DNA of 41,927 nt from Patescibacteria group bacterium (GTDB taxonomy: Bacteria > Patescibacteriota > Patescibacteriia > 2-12-FULL-60-25): NCBI GenBank assembly GCA_023229665.1, contig JALNYW010000004.1, positions 1 to 41,927 of the forward strand, read 5' to 3'. The notes beneath the pieces are model-generated. The model ran no database searches, had not been told where the DNA came from, and worked only from the letters and a program-made list of their open reading frames with translations. Positions 7,408 through 15,257 of the stretch are shown here, in pieces; position 1 is the stretch's first letter; every line of letters starts with the position of its first letter. The translations under genes and the position numbers were made by a program.

Positions 7408-8907
7408 ATGGCCCGGCTTGACCTCTACGGTGGTTCGTATGAAGCGAGGAGCGTGATTGCAAACGCTCAGCGATGCGTCAATTACTTTCCCGAGGTCAAC
7501 CGGAAAGACTCGCCCGTTCCGTTTACGTATTACCAGCGACCCGGACTTCGCAAATTGGTCCGGGATGCAGCGAATCGTGCGCCAGTTCGGGGCCTGTACC
7601 GGGCGAGCAACGGGAACGGGTATTGCGTGATCGGGCAAAAAGTCTACTCGATCTCCCCCGGCTGGGTGCTGACGCATATCGGGACACTTGTCGCGGCCGG
7701 GACGACCCCCGTCTCGTTCATCGACAATGGGATTGAAATCTGGCTGGTTGACGGGAGCACCAGCGGCTACTCGATCATTCTGGCGACAAATGTCTTCTCC
7801 GTCGTGGTCGACGCGACAGGGACTTTCACCGGAGCCACCCGGGTCGACTATATCGACACGTTTATGATCTGGAACGTTCCCGGGACGAACCAGTTCGGCT
7901 CAACGCTGTCCAACTCGCTCTCGTTTAATGCGCTGTATGTGGCGGCAAAAACCGCATTCCCCGACCCACTCGTCGTTCCGATTATCAACCGACATGAAAT
8001 CATTTTGCTTGGCCAACTGAAGTCCGAAATCTGGTACAACGCGGGGAACGCGCAATTTCCATTTGCTCTGCTGCCCGGTGCGTATATCGAGCATGGCTGC
8101 GGGGCACCGTACTCGCCCGCGACTGCGGACATCGAACTTTTCTGGCTGTCGCAAGACCTGCAAGGCGATCGGATGATTCTTTCCCAGAAAGGGTACGATA
8201 CCCGGCGGATTTCCAATCACGCGCTCGAATGGGCGATGATGCAAATGGCGATCGTCAGCGACGCGATTGGGTTTACCTTTCAGCAAGGCGGGCATGTCTA
8301 TTACGAGATTGTTTTTCCGTCCGCAGGGCAAGCCTGGCTGTATGACGCGGCGCTTGGTGAAGAACCGACGATGGCATGGCATCAGCGATGCTGGGGCGGG
8401 CCGAACGGCCTCGAGCGGCCGAGGGAGCGCTGCGCGGCGTTCATGTACGGGACGAACGTGGTCGGGGACTACGCGGACGGGACGATTTACGCCCTGGATA
8501 TTTCCCGGTACTATGACGAGGTCGGCGACGCGGAGCAGAACATCCCGTGTGTAAAAGGCTTTCCCCATATCGTGCAGGGAATGAACAACACGACCGGGCG
8601 GCCGGAGTTGGCGGACGGACGGAATATCCAGATTCACCAATTTCTGCTTGACTTTCAGGTCGGCGAGGCCCCGCTTGATGCGGCGGGAAATCCGGCCGAA
8701 GTCTGGCTTCGTTGGAGTCGCGACAAGGGCAAGACATTTGGAACGGAAGTGCTGCAAAGCGTGGGTGCGCCGGGCGAGTACATGACTCAGCCGCAGTGGG
8801 CTACCGCCGGACTTGCCCGAGACTTTGTCTTCGAGATCGGTCACTCGATTCGCGGACCAGCGGCTCTGAACTCCGCCTGGATCGACGCGACGATTTTGAA
8901 TAATTAG
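7408..8907 (+). CDS. Packaged-DNA stabilisation protein, P22 gp10 type
   Basis: It has 499 residues from ATG 7408. The start MARLDLYGGSYEARSVIANAQRCVNYFPE is the conserved N-terminus of gp10-like head-closure proteins, and further matches are FTYYQRPGLRKL and the repeated beta-propeller-like strands (GLYRASNGNGYCVIGQKVYSI). P22 gp10 has 472 residues and forms the tail hub under gp4, holding the packaged DNA. The gene ends with TAG (8905-8907), showing that this phage uses amber as a true stop. It follows the previous gene by 12 bases. Confidence 0.85.
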   Translation: MARLDLYGGSYEARSVIANAQRCVNYFPEVNRKDSPVPFTYYQRPGLRKLVRDAANRAPVRGLYRASNGNGYCVIGQKVYSISPGWVLTHIGTLVAAGTTPVSFIDNGIEIWLVDGSTSGYSIILATNVFSVVVDATGTFTGATRVDYIDTFMIWNVPGTNQFGSTLSNSLSFNALYVAAKTAFPDPLVVPIINRHEIILLGQLKSEIWYNAGNAQFPFALLPGAYIEHGCGAPYSPATADIELFWLSQDLQGDRMILSQKGYDTRRISNHALEWAMMQMAIVSDAIGFTFQQGGHVYYEIVFPSAGQAWLYDAALGEEPTMAWHQRCWGGPNGLERPRERCAAFMYGTNVVGDYADGTIYALDISRYYDEVGDAEQNIPCVKGFPHIVQGMNNTTGRPELADGRNIQIHQFLLDFQVGEAPLDAAGNPAEVWLRWSRDKGKTFGTEVLQSVGAPGEYMTQPQWATAGLARDFVFEIGHSIRGPAALNSAWIDATILNN

Positions 8908-8920
8908 GAGCGGCCCCGCC

Positions 8921-9550
8921 GTGGCTAGTGAACAGAATGCAATGCCGCAACTCAACACCCCGCTGGTGGATAACCGGACGGGGATTATTTCTATTCCGTG
9001 GTATCGCCTGCTGATCACGCTGTGGAACCGTACTGGCGGGGCAGTTGGTGCGACAAATGTTCCGACTGGGCTGATGGCAGACTGGGGTGGCCCGCTCGCC
9101 TCGATCCCTGACGGGTGGCTCTTTTGCGACGGGACCGCAGTCTTGCGGACCGCATTTGCTGACCTTTTCTCCATCATCGGGACTACATTCGGGGCGGGAG
9201 ACGGAGTATTTACGTTCAATCTGCCGAATGCGGTGAGCCGGGTGATCGTCGGGGCAGGAGTTTTTGCAGTTGGCGCCACTGGCGGTGCGAGTTCGATCGG
9301 GCTGACCGTTGGCCAAATGCCTGCTCACTCGCACACGATCAATGATCCGGGGCATGCGCATGTGCAGCAAGTCCAGGCGAACAATGTCGCTGGGACAGTC
9401 GGGTCGCAAGGCGGCGACACAGCGAACGATACATCGGTTGGAACGACAGATGCGTCGGTGACGGGGATCACTCTAAACGACACCGGGTCTGGTGATCCGA
9501 TAAATATCTGGAACCCGTATTTGTCTCTCGGCAAGATCATCAAGACGTAA
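8921..9550 (+). CDS. Tail protein with phage collar domain
   Basis: It has 209 residues from GTG 8921, with TAGGAG ten bases before. Residues about 50-110 hold the tail-collar pattern (DWGGPLASIPDGWLFCDGTAV ... LPNAVSRVIVGAG), followed by a GQMPAHSHTINDPGHAH metal/trimer motif and an end (NPYLSLGKIIKT) typical of collar-domain fibre tips. These proteins sit at the distal tail and often contact the host surface. No separate P22-type tailspike or needle is recognisable here, so this may be the main adsorption protein. Confidence 0.8.
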   Translation: MASEQNAMPQLNTPLVDNRTGIISIPWYRLLITLWNRTGGAVGATNVPTGLMADWGGPLASIPDGWLFCDGTAVLRTAFADLFSIIGTTFGAGDGVFTFNLPNAVSRVIVGAGVFAVGATGGASSIGLTVGQMPAHSHTINDPGHAHVQQVQANNVAGTVGSQGGDTANDTSVGTTDASVTGITLNDTGSGDPINIWNPYLSLGKIIKT

Positions 9551-9567
9551 TTGAGAAGGGAAAGAAA

Positions 9568-10158
9568 GTGTTCTTCGTTCTGTCACTGCCCCGTTCCCGT
9601 AGTCGCTGGCTGGCCACGTTCCTTTCGTACGAGGGACTCGATTGTGGGCACGATTTGGCCGCTGAGTGCGGGTCCATTGGGGATTTCGAGAACGCGCTCG
9701 CCGGACGGGTCGGGACTGTCGAGACTGGGGCAATCGCGGGATGGCGGCTGCTGATTGACCGTTACCCGCAGGCGAAGTTGGTCGTCGTGACGCGCCCGAT
9801 TGGGGAGATTGTGGATTCGTTTTCCCGCGCGGGCTTTGGCGTGCCGAGCGGAACGATGACGGAACTGAACGTCCGGGCGGAAATGCTTCGGGGGGTTGCA
9901 CAGCTTCCGGGCGTGCTGGCGGTGACATTCGACGAACTACGGTTAATGTCCGTTTGCAAAGCCATCTTCGAGCATACGCTGGAACTCGAGTTTGACTACA
10001 CATGGTGGGACTCGCTGAAGGATACGAATATTCAAGTCGACATGTCAGCGCGGCTGCGCCAGCTGCAGCAGAATGCCCCACGACTTGCGGCACTGAAAGC
10101 CGAGATCGAGCGGGAAACGGCGAAGCTCGGGGATATGCGAGGGCGGAATTGGAACTGA
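9568..10158 (+). CDS. Sulfotransferase-like P-loop protein in the tail module
   Basis: It has 196 residues from GTG 9568, with AGAAGGGAAAG upstream. The start FFVLSLPRSRSRWLATFL matches the 5'-phosphosulfate-binding loop of sulfotransferases (PRSGSTWL), with PRSRSRW at residues 8-14. AKLVVVTRPIGEIVDSFSRAGFG resembles the 3'-phosphate-binding part (R..D...S). The family moves sulfate from PAPS to an acceptor. It lies within the virion operon, directly before an acetyltransferase-like gene, so it may alter a tail protein, a nucleotide or a host surface group. The substrate is unknown, and the C-terminus (residues 145-196) is a charged helix. Confidence 0.65.
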   Translation: MFFVLSLPRSRSRWLATFLSYEGLDCGHDLAAECGSIGDFENALAGRVGTVETGAIAGWRLLIDRYPQAKLVVVTRPIGEIVDSFSRAGFGVPSGTMTELNVRAEMLRGVAQLPGVLAVTFDELRLMSVCKAIFEHTLELEFDYTWWDSLKDTNIQVDMSARLRQLQQNAPRLAALKAEIERETAKLGDMRGRNWN

Positions 10159-10631
10159 ATTTCGAGTCCTGGGCCGCGATCGAAGATGAGGCGCTGGTGC
10201 TGATGGAACAGCATCATCGGGAAGTTGGCGTTGCCCGGCCGGTTGAGTTCCGACCGGATACTGCGCAGGCGAGGGTGCTGTGCGCGGCGGGAGCTCTCGC
10301 GACAGCGACGGTCAGACGGGAGGGCAAGTTGATCGGGTATTGCATGTGGTTTTTCTCGTCCGATCTGGAATCTGTCGGGACGTTAATTGCCTCGCAAGGC
10401 CCGTTCTTTGTCACCCAGTCGGAACGTCGCTCCCGCGCGGGGCTACTGCTGCTGGATTTCTCGATTGAGAAATTTCGCGAGTTCGGAATTGATAACGTGA
10501 TGCTGCACCACTGGACTGGCGGGGCCGGGGAGCGCCTCGGCAAGAAGTTCGCCCGACTCGGCGCTGTCCCGCTGGAAAGCGTCTGGTCTCTATGGCTTGG
10601 GGCGTCTGCGGCGCCAAATACGGAGAAATGA
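10149..10631 (+). CDS. GNAT acetyltransferase-like protein
   Basis: I place the start at TTG 10149 (MELNFESWAAIEDEAL), preceded by GAGGG and overlapping the previous gene by ten bases; the long open frame upstream is a shadow. The product has 160 residues. It shows a GNAT-like order: LMEQHHREVG helix, REGKLIGYCMWFF strands, then FVTQSERRSRAGLLLLDFSIEKFREFG, where the R-S-R-A-G-L turn sits at the acetyl-CoA-binding position, and a late VMLHHWTGGAGERLGKKFARLGA segment typical of the domain's end. The substrate is unknown. It is paired with the sulfotransferase-like gene. Confidence 0.65.
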   Translation: MELNFESWAAIEDEALVLMEQHHREVGVARPVEFRPDTAQARVLCAAGALATATVRREGKLIGYCMWFFSSDLESVGTLIASQGPFFVTQSERRSRAGLLLLDFSIEKFREFGIDNVMLHHWTGGAGERLGKKFARLGAVPLESVWSLWLGASAAPNTEK

Positions 10632-10634
10632 AAA

Positions 10635-11384
10635 ATGCCTTGCATTTCAATCCCAACTGCGATGTTGATTTCCGGCGGAGTGAGTGCAGCCGCAGGCGTC
10701 GGCTCCGCGCTGATCGGTGGGAACGCGGCGAAGGAAGCGGCAAGTACGCAGGCCAAAGCGGCAGATAAAGCGGCCGCAGCCCAGGAAAAGCGATACGGGG
10801 AAATCAAAGGGACTCTCGAGCCGTACATGACTGCGGGACTCGAAGGGCTCGAAGGAGTCCAGGATTTGCTCGGGCTGGGCGACGGCCAACTCGGGGGGCA
10901 GGACATTCAGTCGTATCTGTCGAGTCTTCCCGGTTATCAATTTGTCCGCGAGCAGGGACTGATGGCGACGCAAAACGCGTACGCGGCGAAGGGGCTCGGG
11001 TCGAGCGGAGCCGCTTTGCGCGGCGCGGCAGAATACTCCACCGGGCTGGCCGAGGGAACGTATCAGCAGCAGCTGGGCAATTTCTTCAACCTCGCGAATA
11101 CCGGGCAGCAAGCGGCGGGGGCTCTCGGCCAAGTCGGGATGGAATCGCAGGCGTCGGTTAATCAGCTGACGACCGGAGGGGCAGCAGCCACAGCGGCGGG
11201 AACTGTTGGAGCGGCAAATGCCGCGATTGGCGGACTCGGGACTGTCGCCGGGGCGTTTGACAACAGTGCGATGATGCTTGCGCTGAACAAGGCGGGACTC
11301 TTCGGGGCAACGCCAGCGGGCGGGCAGAGTGCGTTCTCGCCCGGGACGTGGCGGTCGCCGAGCCAGTGGGGAAATGTTGTTTAA
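10635..11384 (+). CDS. DNA-ejection protein, P22 gp7-like in position
   Basis: It has 249 residues from ATG 10635. An N-terminal Gly/Ala-rich hydrophobic helix (ISGGVSAAAGVGSALIGGNAA) is followed by an Ala/Gln helix, then YLSSLPGYQFVREQGLMATQNAYAAKGLGSSGAALRGAA as several helices that recur in podovirus DNA-transfer proteins, and another Ala/Gly-rich hydrophobic stretch. Such proteins leave the virion with the DNA and help build the channel across the envelope. It opens a run of four ejection-type genes. Confidence 0.7.
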   Translation: MPCISIPTAMLISGGVSAAAGVGSALIGGNAAKEAASTQAKAADKAAAAQEKRYGEIKGTLEPYMTAGLEGLEGVQDLLGLGDGQLGGQDIQSYLSSLPGYQFVREQGLMATQNAYAAKGLGSSGAALRGAAEYSTGLAEGTYQQQLGNFFNLANTGQQAAGALGQVGMESQASVNQLTTGGAAATAAGTVGAANAAIGGLGTVAGAFDNSAMMLALNKAGLFGATPAGGQSAFSPGTWRSPSQWGNVV

Positions 11385-11385
11385 T

Positions 11386-11398
11386 CGCGCGTCGCGCG
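11386..11398 (+). other. Short GC inverted repeat before the next gene
   Basis: TCGCG-CGT-CGCG lies between two ejection-module genes just before an AGGAA ribosome site. It may modulate translation; the evidence is the repeat alone. Confidence 0.3.
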
Positions 11399-11413
11399 GG
11401 AGGAACTGATAAA

Positions 11414-11848
11414 ATGCCAAATCTTGACGAAGTCTCTGGTGAACTGCAGGCCAAATATTCGAAACTCTCGTCTGCGCGGGACATGCTGGACGCGGTGCAG
11501 GAACAGATGGATGGACTGGCGGTCAAATATGACACTGTCAGTCCGGAAGACGTGGTGACGAGTGCGGGCAAGCTCGTGGCCGCCGGACTTGCCCCCGAAG
11601 CGATGGCAGGGATGCTAGCCGACATGCCGGACAATTCGCAGGCGCTGCAGGACTGGGTTGCTCAGCACCAGAAGGATGTGGCGGCACGGAGCGAACAGTT
11701 GGATGCGCTGCTCGGTGAGACCCGACATCAGATGGGGGTGGTCGGGCTGCGACAGCTCATGCAGAGGCCAGGCGAGATTGCGCCGGAAGCAGCGCCCCCG
11801 CAGATGGGACCATTGGGCGCTGCCCCACCAACTGAAGGAATGATGTGA
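11414..11848 (+). CDS. Small helical protein of the ejection module
   Basis: It has 144 residues from ATG 11414, with AGGAACTG upstream. It is strongly helical and probably coiled (ELQAKYSKLSSARDMLDAVQEQMDGLAVKY; VAQHQKDVAARSEQLDALLG). The end is Pro/Gly/Met-rich (PPQMGPLGAAPPTEGMM), as in a linker. No family is recognised. Its place between two ejection-type proteins suggests a minor internal virion protein or chaperone. The stop TGA overlaps the next ATG. Confidence 0.6.
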   Translation: MPNLDEVSGELQAKYSKLSSARDMLDAVQEQMDGLAVKYDTVSPEDVVTSAGKLVAAGLAPEAMAGMLADMPDNSQALQDWVAQHQKDVAARSEQLDALLGETRHQMGVVGLRQLMQRPGEIAPEAAPPQMGPLGAAPPTEGMM

Positions 11849-13311
11849 TGGCTGACTCGAGTGGACTGAATCCTGAAATCTCCTTGGGCATTCGCCCGAT
11901 GGAAATCAATCCGGGCCAGGGCTTGGCCCGACTGGGGGCCCTCGTTGACGTCCAGCAGAAGATGCAAGAGACCCGGATGAAGGGACTCGAGTTGCTGGGG
12001 AGACAGAGGGCGGGGGAAATTCTGGCGGCCGCGCCGGATTTGAAAAGTGGTATTGACGCGCTGTCGAAGGACCCGCTGGTCGGGGGTTTCGCGGGCGAAG
12101 TCACGTCGACGATGCAGTCGGTTCAGGCGAGCATGACAGGCGCGGCGGCGACGGAACAGCAGATGGCCCTGAGTGGACTCGACGCGGTGCTGAAGGGCTC
12201 GTTCGGCGCGCTCAACGACCCGGCGTCATTCATCCCCCTCGTTTCGGCATATGCGGAAACGCTGCCCCCGGAGTCCCGGGCGAGCGTGATGAAGGCGTTG
12301 CCGAATCTACAAGCCGCATTCTTCGACGGGATGCCGACTGACGATCCGGAAGCCGCTGGCCAGATGTGGCAGCGCCGGTTCGCGGCATCGCTGATGGCGA
12401 CGGGGATCACTCCGGAGACAATTCGCGCGGCGACTGGTACAATCGCGCCACAGATCATTTCGTACCAAGACGCAGAAGGCCGGACAGTTACGACTCAGAT
12501 CGGTGGTCCGGTGACTGGGCCGGCTGGGGGCGGAGAAATCGCCTCTGGCCCGACGACCGCGGAACAAGCTGCGGCTGGAGCGACGGGCGCTGTCGCGGGC
12601 GGGGTGGAGAGCGATATGAACGCTATGGCCACGGGCATTCCGATGCAGGCCAAGGCGATCAACGGAATGCTCAAGACGATGGAATCGTTCCAAGCTGGTG
12701 GTGGTGCGCAGGTCCGGGGTCAGATCGCGTCGGCGATGCAGGGACTGAAGAACATCGGGATGACCGGGATCACGCAGGATATGATCGACAAGGTCGGCAA
12801 CGGGGATCTGGCGGCGCAACAGGAATTTGTCGCCCTCTCTAAGCAATTTGTCACCGCCCAGCTGAAAGCGGCGGTCGCCGGGACGGGCAATGTGATGCGG
12901 CCGGAAGTCGATGCGTTTTTGGAGTCCCTCAACGACGCGACTGACCCGGAAGCGATTGTTGAACTGCTGAACCAGGCCAAGTATATTGTCCGGCTGGAAG
13001 CCGACGCGACTCATCAGTGGCTGCAGTATAAGGGAAAAATCGCGGCAAACGCCCGTGCACGGGCAGACGGCAAAGAAGTGCCGCATGAGGATGTCGACGG
13101 GCTGGGGCTCGAGTCCTTCCCAACTTGGTATGAAGTCCACCGGGATTGGGAGAATCTCCCGGAATACACGGCGGGCGGGGTCGATCTGGGCGACGCGAGT
13201 CCGAAAGACGTGAAGGGCGGGGACAAGACGAAAAAGGAAGAGAAAGTCGAAAATCTTCCATCGGACCCGGAAGAGCGCAAAGCCGCGCTGAAGAAATTGT
13301 TCGGAGGTTAA
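11848..13311 (+). CDS. Putative internal virion / ejection protein (gp20-like position)
   Basis: It has 487 residues from ATG 11848 (MADSSGLNPEISLGIRPMEI); a GTG at 11845 is an alternative. It is mostly Ala/Gly/Met-rich helix (ALVDVQQKMQETRMKGLELLGRQRAGEI), with a Gly/Ala-rich middle (TGPAGGGEIASGPTTAEQAAAG) and a charged end containing PEERKAALKKLFGG. There are no Cys residues. Length, composition and place match internal ejection proteins of P22-like phages, but these diverge so fast that no firm homology can be claimed. Confidence 0.6.
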   Translation: MADSSGLNPEISLGIRPMEINPGQGLARLGALVDVQQKMQETRMKGLELLGRQRAGEILAAAPDLKSGIDALSKDPLVGGFAGEVTSTMQSVQASMTGAAATEQQMALSGLDAVLKGSFGALNDPASFIPLVSAYAETLPPESRASVMKALPNLQAAFFDGMPTDDPEAAGQMWQRRFAASLMATGITPETIRAATGTIAPQIISYQDAEGRTVTTQIGGPVTGPAGGGEIASGPTTAEQAAAGATGAVAGGVESDMNAMATGIPMQAKAINGMLKTMESFQAGGGAQVRGQIASAMQGLKNIGMTGITQDMIDKVGNGDLAAQQEFVALSKQFVTAQLKAAVAGTGNVMRPEVDAFLESLNDATDPEAIVELLNQAKYIVRLEADATHQWLQYKGKIAANARARADGKEVPHEDVDGLGLESFPTWYEVHRDWENLPEYTAGGVDLGDASPKDVKGGDKTKKEEKVENLPSDPEERKAALKKLFGG

Positions 13312-13312
13312 A

Positions 13313-14794
13313 TTGGCCGATTCATATCAGAAGCAGTTTGACGACCTGACCGGGCTTGTTGAAAATGCTCGGAAACTCGGTGCAACGAACGAAGAAATCT
13401 GGGAAGCGATTAAAGAAAAACCGCTGGTAGTGGAAGCACTGTCTGCGGTGGACGAAAAAGACATTCGCTCGGCGTTTGACGTTTATCAACAGAACACAGG
13501 ACCGGAGAGGCTTCCAGCAATGCTGGGACAGAACGTCCTGAAAGGCGCGGCGAGTATGCTCGGGGCTCCCGGCGATTTTGAAGCGCTAATCAATGGGCTG
13601 CTCGGAGACAAAGGAAAGACCGGATGGAATACGATTACCGGGACAGAATCAGAGCGTCCTGAAGCTGGTTCACATTGGCTTCCGACAAGTGAAGAAACAA
13701 ACGATTTTCTCCGCGGGCTGGGACTCATCGACTCGCCAGATCTCCGCCCGCAGCCAGGGGGTGAAGACTGGGCGGCAACTGGAGCGTATGGGCTCGGAGC
13801 GGCGCTTCCAATTGCATTGACTGGTGGAGGCATGCTGCCAAATTTGGCCAGCGGTGTTGGCGGAGCAATTTCGGCAAAAGGTGCGAGTGAACTTTTTCCT
13901 GAGAATGAACTCGCACCGTTCTTGGGCGGTCTGCTCGGCGGCGGGGTCATTCACGGCTCGATGGAGAAGATCGCCTCCATGCAAGGAGCCAAAAGCACAA
14001 TGAGCGAACTCGAGGACGCGCTCGCGACGAAAGCCGCGTTGCAGGGGAAACATCTGGACGAGAAATTGAACTTTGAAAAAATGATGTCCGATCTCGGGGG
14101 GAAGAAAGCCGAGACGCTTGCGGCGGCAGAGGCCAGCGGCAAGGCCGGGATTGAGGCGGCGGCGGAGAAGCTGGCCGCTGCCCAGGTGGCTGCTGGCGGG
14201 TTGATCTCCCGCGATCTGGCAACGCTCGGCGCGTTGGACAAACTCGACATCGCGACGGGCAAGCTTGCAGAGTGGGGCAAACTCGGGGCGAAGGACAAAG
14301 CCGCACTGGTCGGGGACCCGACAGTCCGGAAGGCTCTCGATCTGGCGACGAGTGAACACGCGAGCGCGATCGAGGCGGCCAAATCTGGGCTTGCCGAGGC
14401 GAAGAAATCCGCTGCCGCCGGGCTGGCCGAGGCGAAGAAAGAAATGCGGACTCGCTCGATCGAGGCGGCAAAGGAACGACTGACGGCTGAACAGCGAATC
14501 GGCCGGGCCAAAGCGGCAGTCCCGAAAGTCGAGTCGATTGGGGAAACGATCGGGCGGATTAAACGGGATGTTGCGCACGGAGCGTTCGGGGCGAGTGCAG
14601 CGGGCGGGCTGTCGGCGGCGATCTCGGGTCTGGGCAGCGGGACTCCGTTGCACGCAGCGGGTGGAGCAGTGGCGTCGATTGCCGCGCCCTACGCGCTGAA
14701 TTACGTAAAGTCAACCCTCGGAAATCCCGGGCGGCTGAACGCGCTGATGTTGGGAGTCGAAGGTGCTGACGCGGCGGATAATTGGACCAAGTGA
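13313..14794 (+). CDS. Putative ejection protein with two hydrophobic Gly/Ala segments (gp16-like position)
   Basis: It has 493 residues. The start TTG 13313 is fixed by GGAGG five bases upstream and a gap of only one base after the preceding stop; no ATG fits. The N-terminus (MADSYQKQFDDLTGLVENARKLGATNEEIW) is helical. Residues about 155-215 are Gly/Ala-rich and hydrophobic (GLGAALPIALTGGGMLPNLAS), residues 223-410 form a long Ala/Lys/Glu coiled region with repeats (SGLAEAKKSAAAGLAEAKKE), and a second Gly/Ala hydrophobic segment lies near 420-465. Amphipathic membrane-active helices are expected of a channel-forming ejection protein. It is the last large gene of the late operon. Confidence 0.6.
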   Translation: MADSYQKQFDDLTGLVENARKLGATNEEIWEAIKEKPLVVEALSAVDEKDIRSAFDVYQQNTGPERLPAMLGQNVLKGAASMLGAPGDFEALINGLLGDKGKTGWNTITGTESERPEAGSHWLPTSEETNDFLRGLGLIDSPDLRPQPGGEDWAATGAYGLGAALPIALTGGGMLPNLASGVGGAISAKGASELFPENELAPFLGGLLGGGVIHGSMEKIASMQGAKSTMSELEDALATKAALQGKHLDEKLNFEKMMSDLGGKKAETLAAAEASGKAGIEAAAEKLAAAQVAAGGLISRDLATLGALDKLDIATGKLAEWGKLGAKDKAALVGDPTVRKALDLATSEHASAIEAAKSGLAEAKKSAAAGLAEAKKEMRTRSIEAAKERLTAEQRIGRAKAAVPKVESIGETIGRIKRDVAHGAFGASAAGGLSAAISGLGSGTPLHAAGGAVASIAAPYALNYVKSTLGNPGRLNALMLGVEGADAADNWTK

Positions 14795-14862
14795 ACTTTT
14801 TCTCAGGAAAAAAGAAGGTCCCAGAGAATCCAGAAAATGAGCCAGACGAGGATGGCGACTAG
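14791..14862 (+). CDS. Possible 23-residue acidic micro-protein
   Basis: A GTG at 14791 overlaps the stop of the ejection gene (GTGA) and opens a frame for MNFFSGKKKVPENPENEPDED-GD, closed by TAG. A basic KKK patch is followed by an acidic tail. The overlap is the same kind used between many real gene pairs here, but the length is too small for proof. Confidence 0.35.
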   Translation: MNFFSGKKKVPENPENEPDEDGD

Positions 14863-14872
14863 GTAAGTCATC

Positions 14873-14885
14873 TTTGTTTAACAAA
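14873..14885. promoter_or_regulatory. Palindromic site TTTGTTTAACAAA at the convergence point
   Basis: An exact copy of the site at 29872, lying eight bases before the late terminator, between the two convergent operons. Confidence 0.45.
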
Positions 14886-14893
14886 CCATGTGG

Positions 14894-14920
14894 AAGGGGG
14901 GATCATCCCCCCTTTTCGTT
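14894..14920 (+). terminator. Rho-independent terminator of the late operon
   Basis: A perfect six-pair GGGGGG-ATCAT-CCCCCC stem (14896-14912) is followed by TTTTCGTTTTT on the + strand. It closes the late operon where it meets the convergent early operon. The - strand copy of the stem is followed only by TT, so it mainly stops + transcription. The stop codon of the convergent zinc-finger gene lies within its loop. Confidence 0.8.
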
Positions 14921-15118
14921 TTTCGGCGTTTCGCCGACCAGTTGCTCGAGAAAATCCAGCCGGGCAAGTTTCTCCGCGAGCGCAGCGCGTTTGGCGTCCC
15001 GATGATGCGCCACGCGGCACGCGACGTTGCAGAACTTCTGTTTTGTTCGATAGATGACGAAGCGACCTCCGCAATGAATGCAGACGTCGTATTGTTTGAT
15101 TTTCTTCAGGGTGGCTAT
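14903..15118 (-). CDS. Small zinc-binding protein with apparent ATA start
   Basis: The frame reads MATLKKIKQYDVC...CGGRF...FCNVACRVAHHRDAKR and has Cys13, Cys16, Cys30 and Cys34 (C-x2-C-x13-C-x3-C), a convincing zinc-ribbon-like pattern, followed by a helix (AEKLARLDFLEQLVG). It has 71 residues. No ATG, GTG or TTG exists in this frame before the Cys motif; a TGA lies 21 bases upstream of the ATA. The ATA at 15118-15116 stands 7 bases after a GGAG site and would read as ATG GCC with one base change. A CTG at 15109 is a weaker option. A different frame from ATG 15140 gives an Arg-rich product and is rejected. Function unknown; small Cys4 proteins of this style are common in phages. Confidence 0.6.
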   Translation of the reverse strand: MATLKKIKQYDVCIHCGGRFVIYRTKQKFCNVACRVAHHRDAKRAALAEKLARLDFLEQLVGETPKNEKGG

Positions 15119-15257
15119 TTCTTCTCTCCGTTGTTGTCATGCCCGATCGTAATCTCAAACGACCCCAATTTCCACGACCGCTCGGCTGACCCGGTTAATT
15201 TGCTCCGACGTTCCACGTCTGCTATCAGACGGGGGAAAAGAAATTTGAGAAGAGAGA
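15119..15257 (-). other. Intergenic region with a perfect inverted repeat
   Basis: These 139 bases between the XRE gene and the zinc-binding gene hold a perfect six-base inverted repeat (CGTCTG-CTAT-CAGACG, 15216-15231) with no T run. It could be an operator or mRNA hairpin. No clear promoter is seen. Confidence 0.4.
15126..15129 (-). promoter_or_regulatory. Shine-Dalgarno site that points to the ATA start
   Basis: GGAG on the - strand lies seven bases before the ATA codon of the zinc-binding gene, with no ordinary start codon at any usable distance in that frame. Confidence 0.5.

Noticed and set aside
7900..9279. Antisense frame of 459 codons opposite the gp10-type gene
   Set aside because: Composition typical of shadow frames; the gp10 frame is certain.
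14868..14920. Bidirectional terminator serving both operons
   Set aside because: The T tract is strong only on the + strand side; on the - strand the stem is followed by just two T.
14868..15158. Arg-rich frame from ATG 15158 or 15140 on the - strand
   Set aside because: It overlaps, in another frame, the Cys4 zinc-binding protein, which has a far more convincing sequence.
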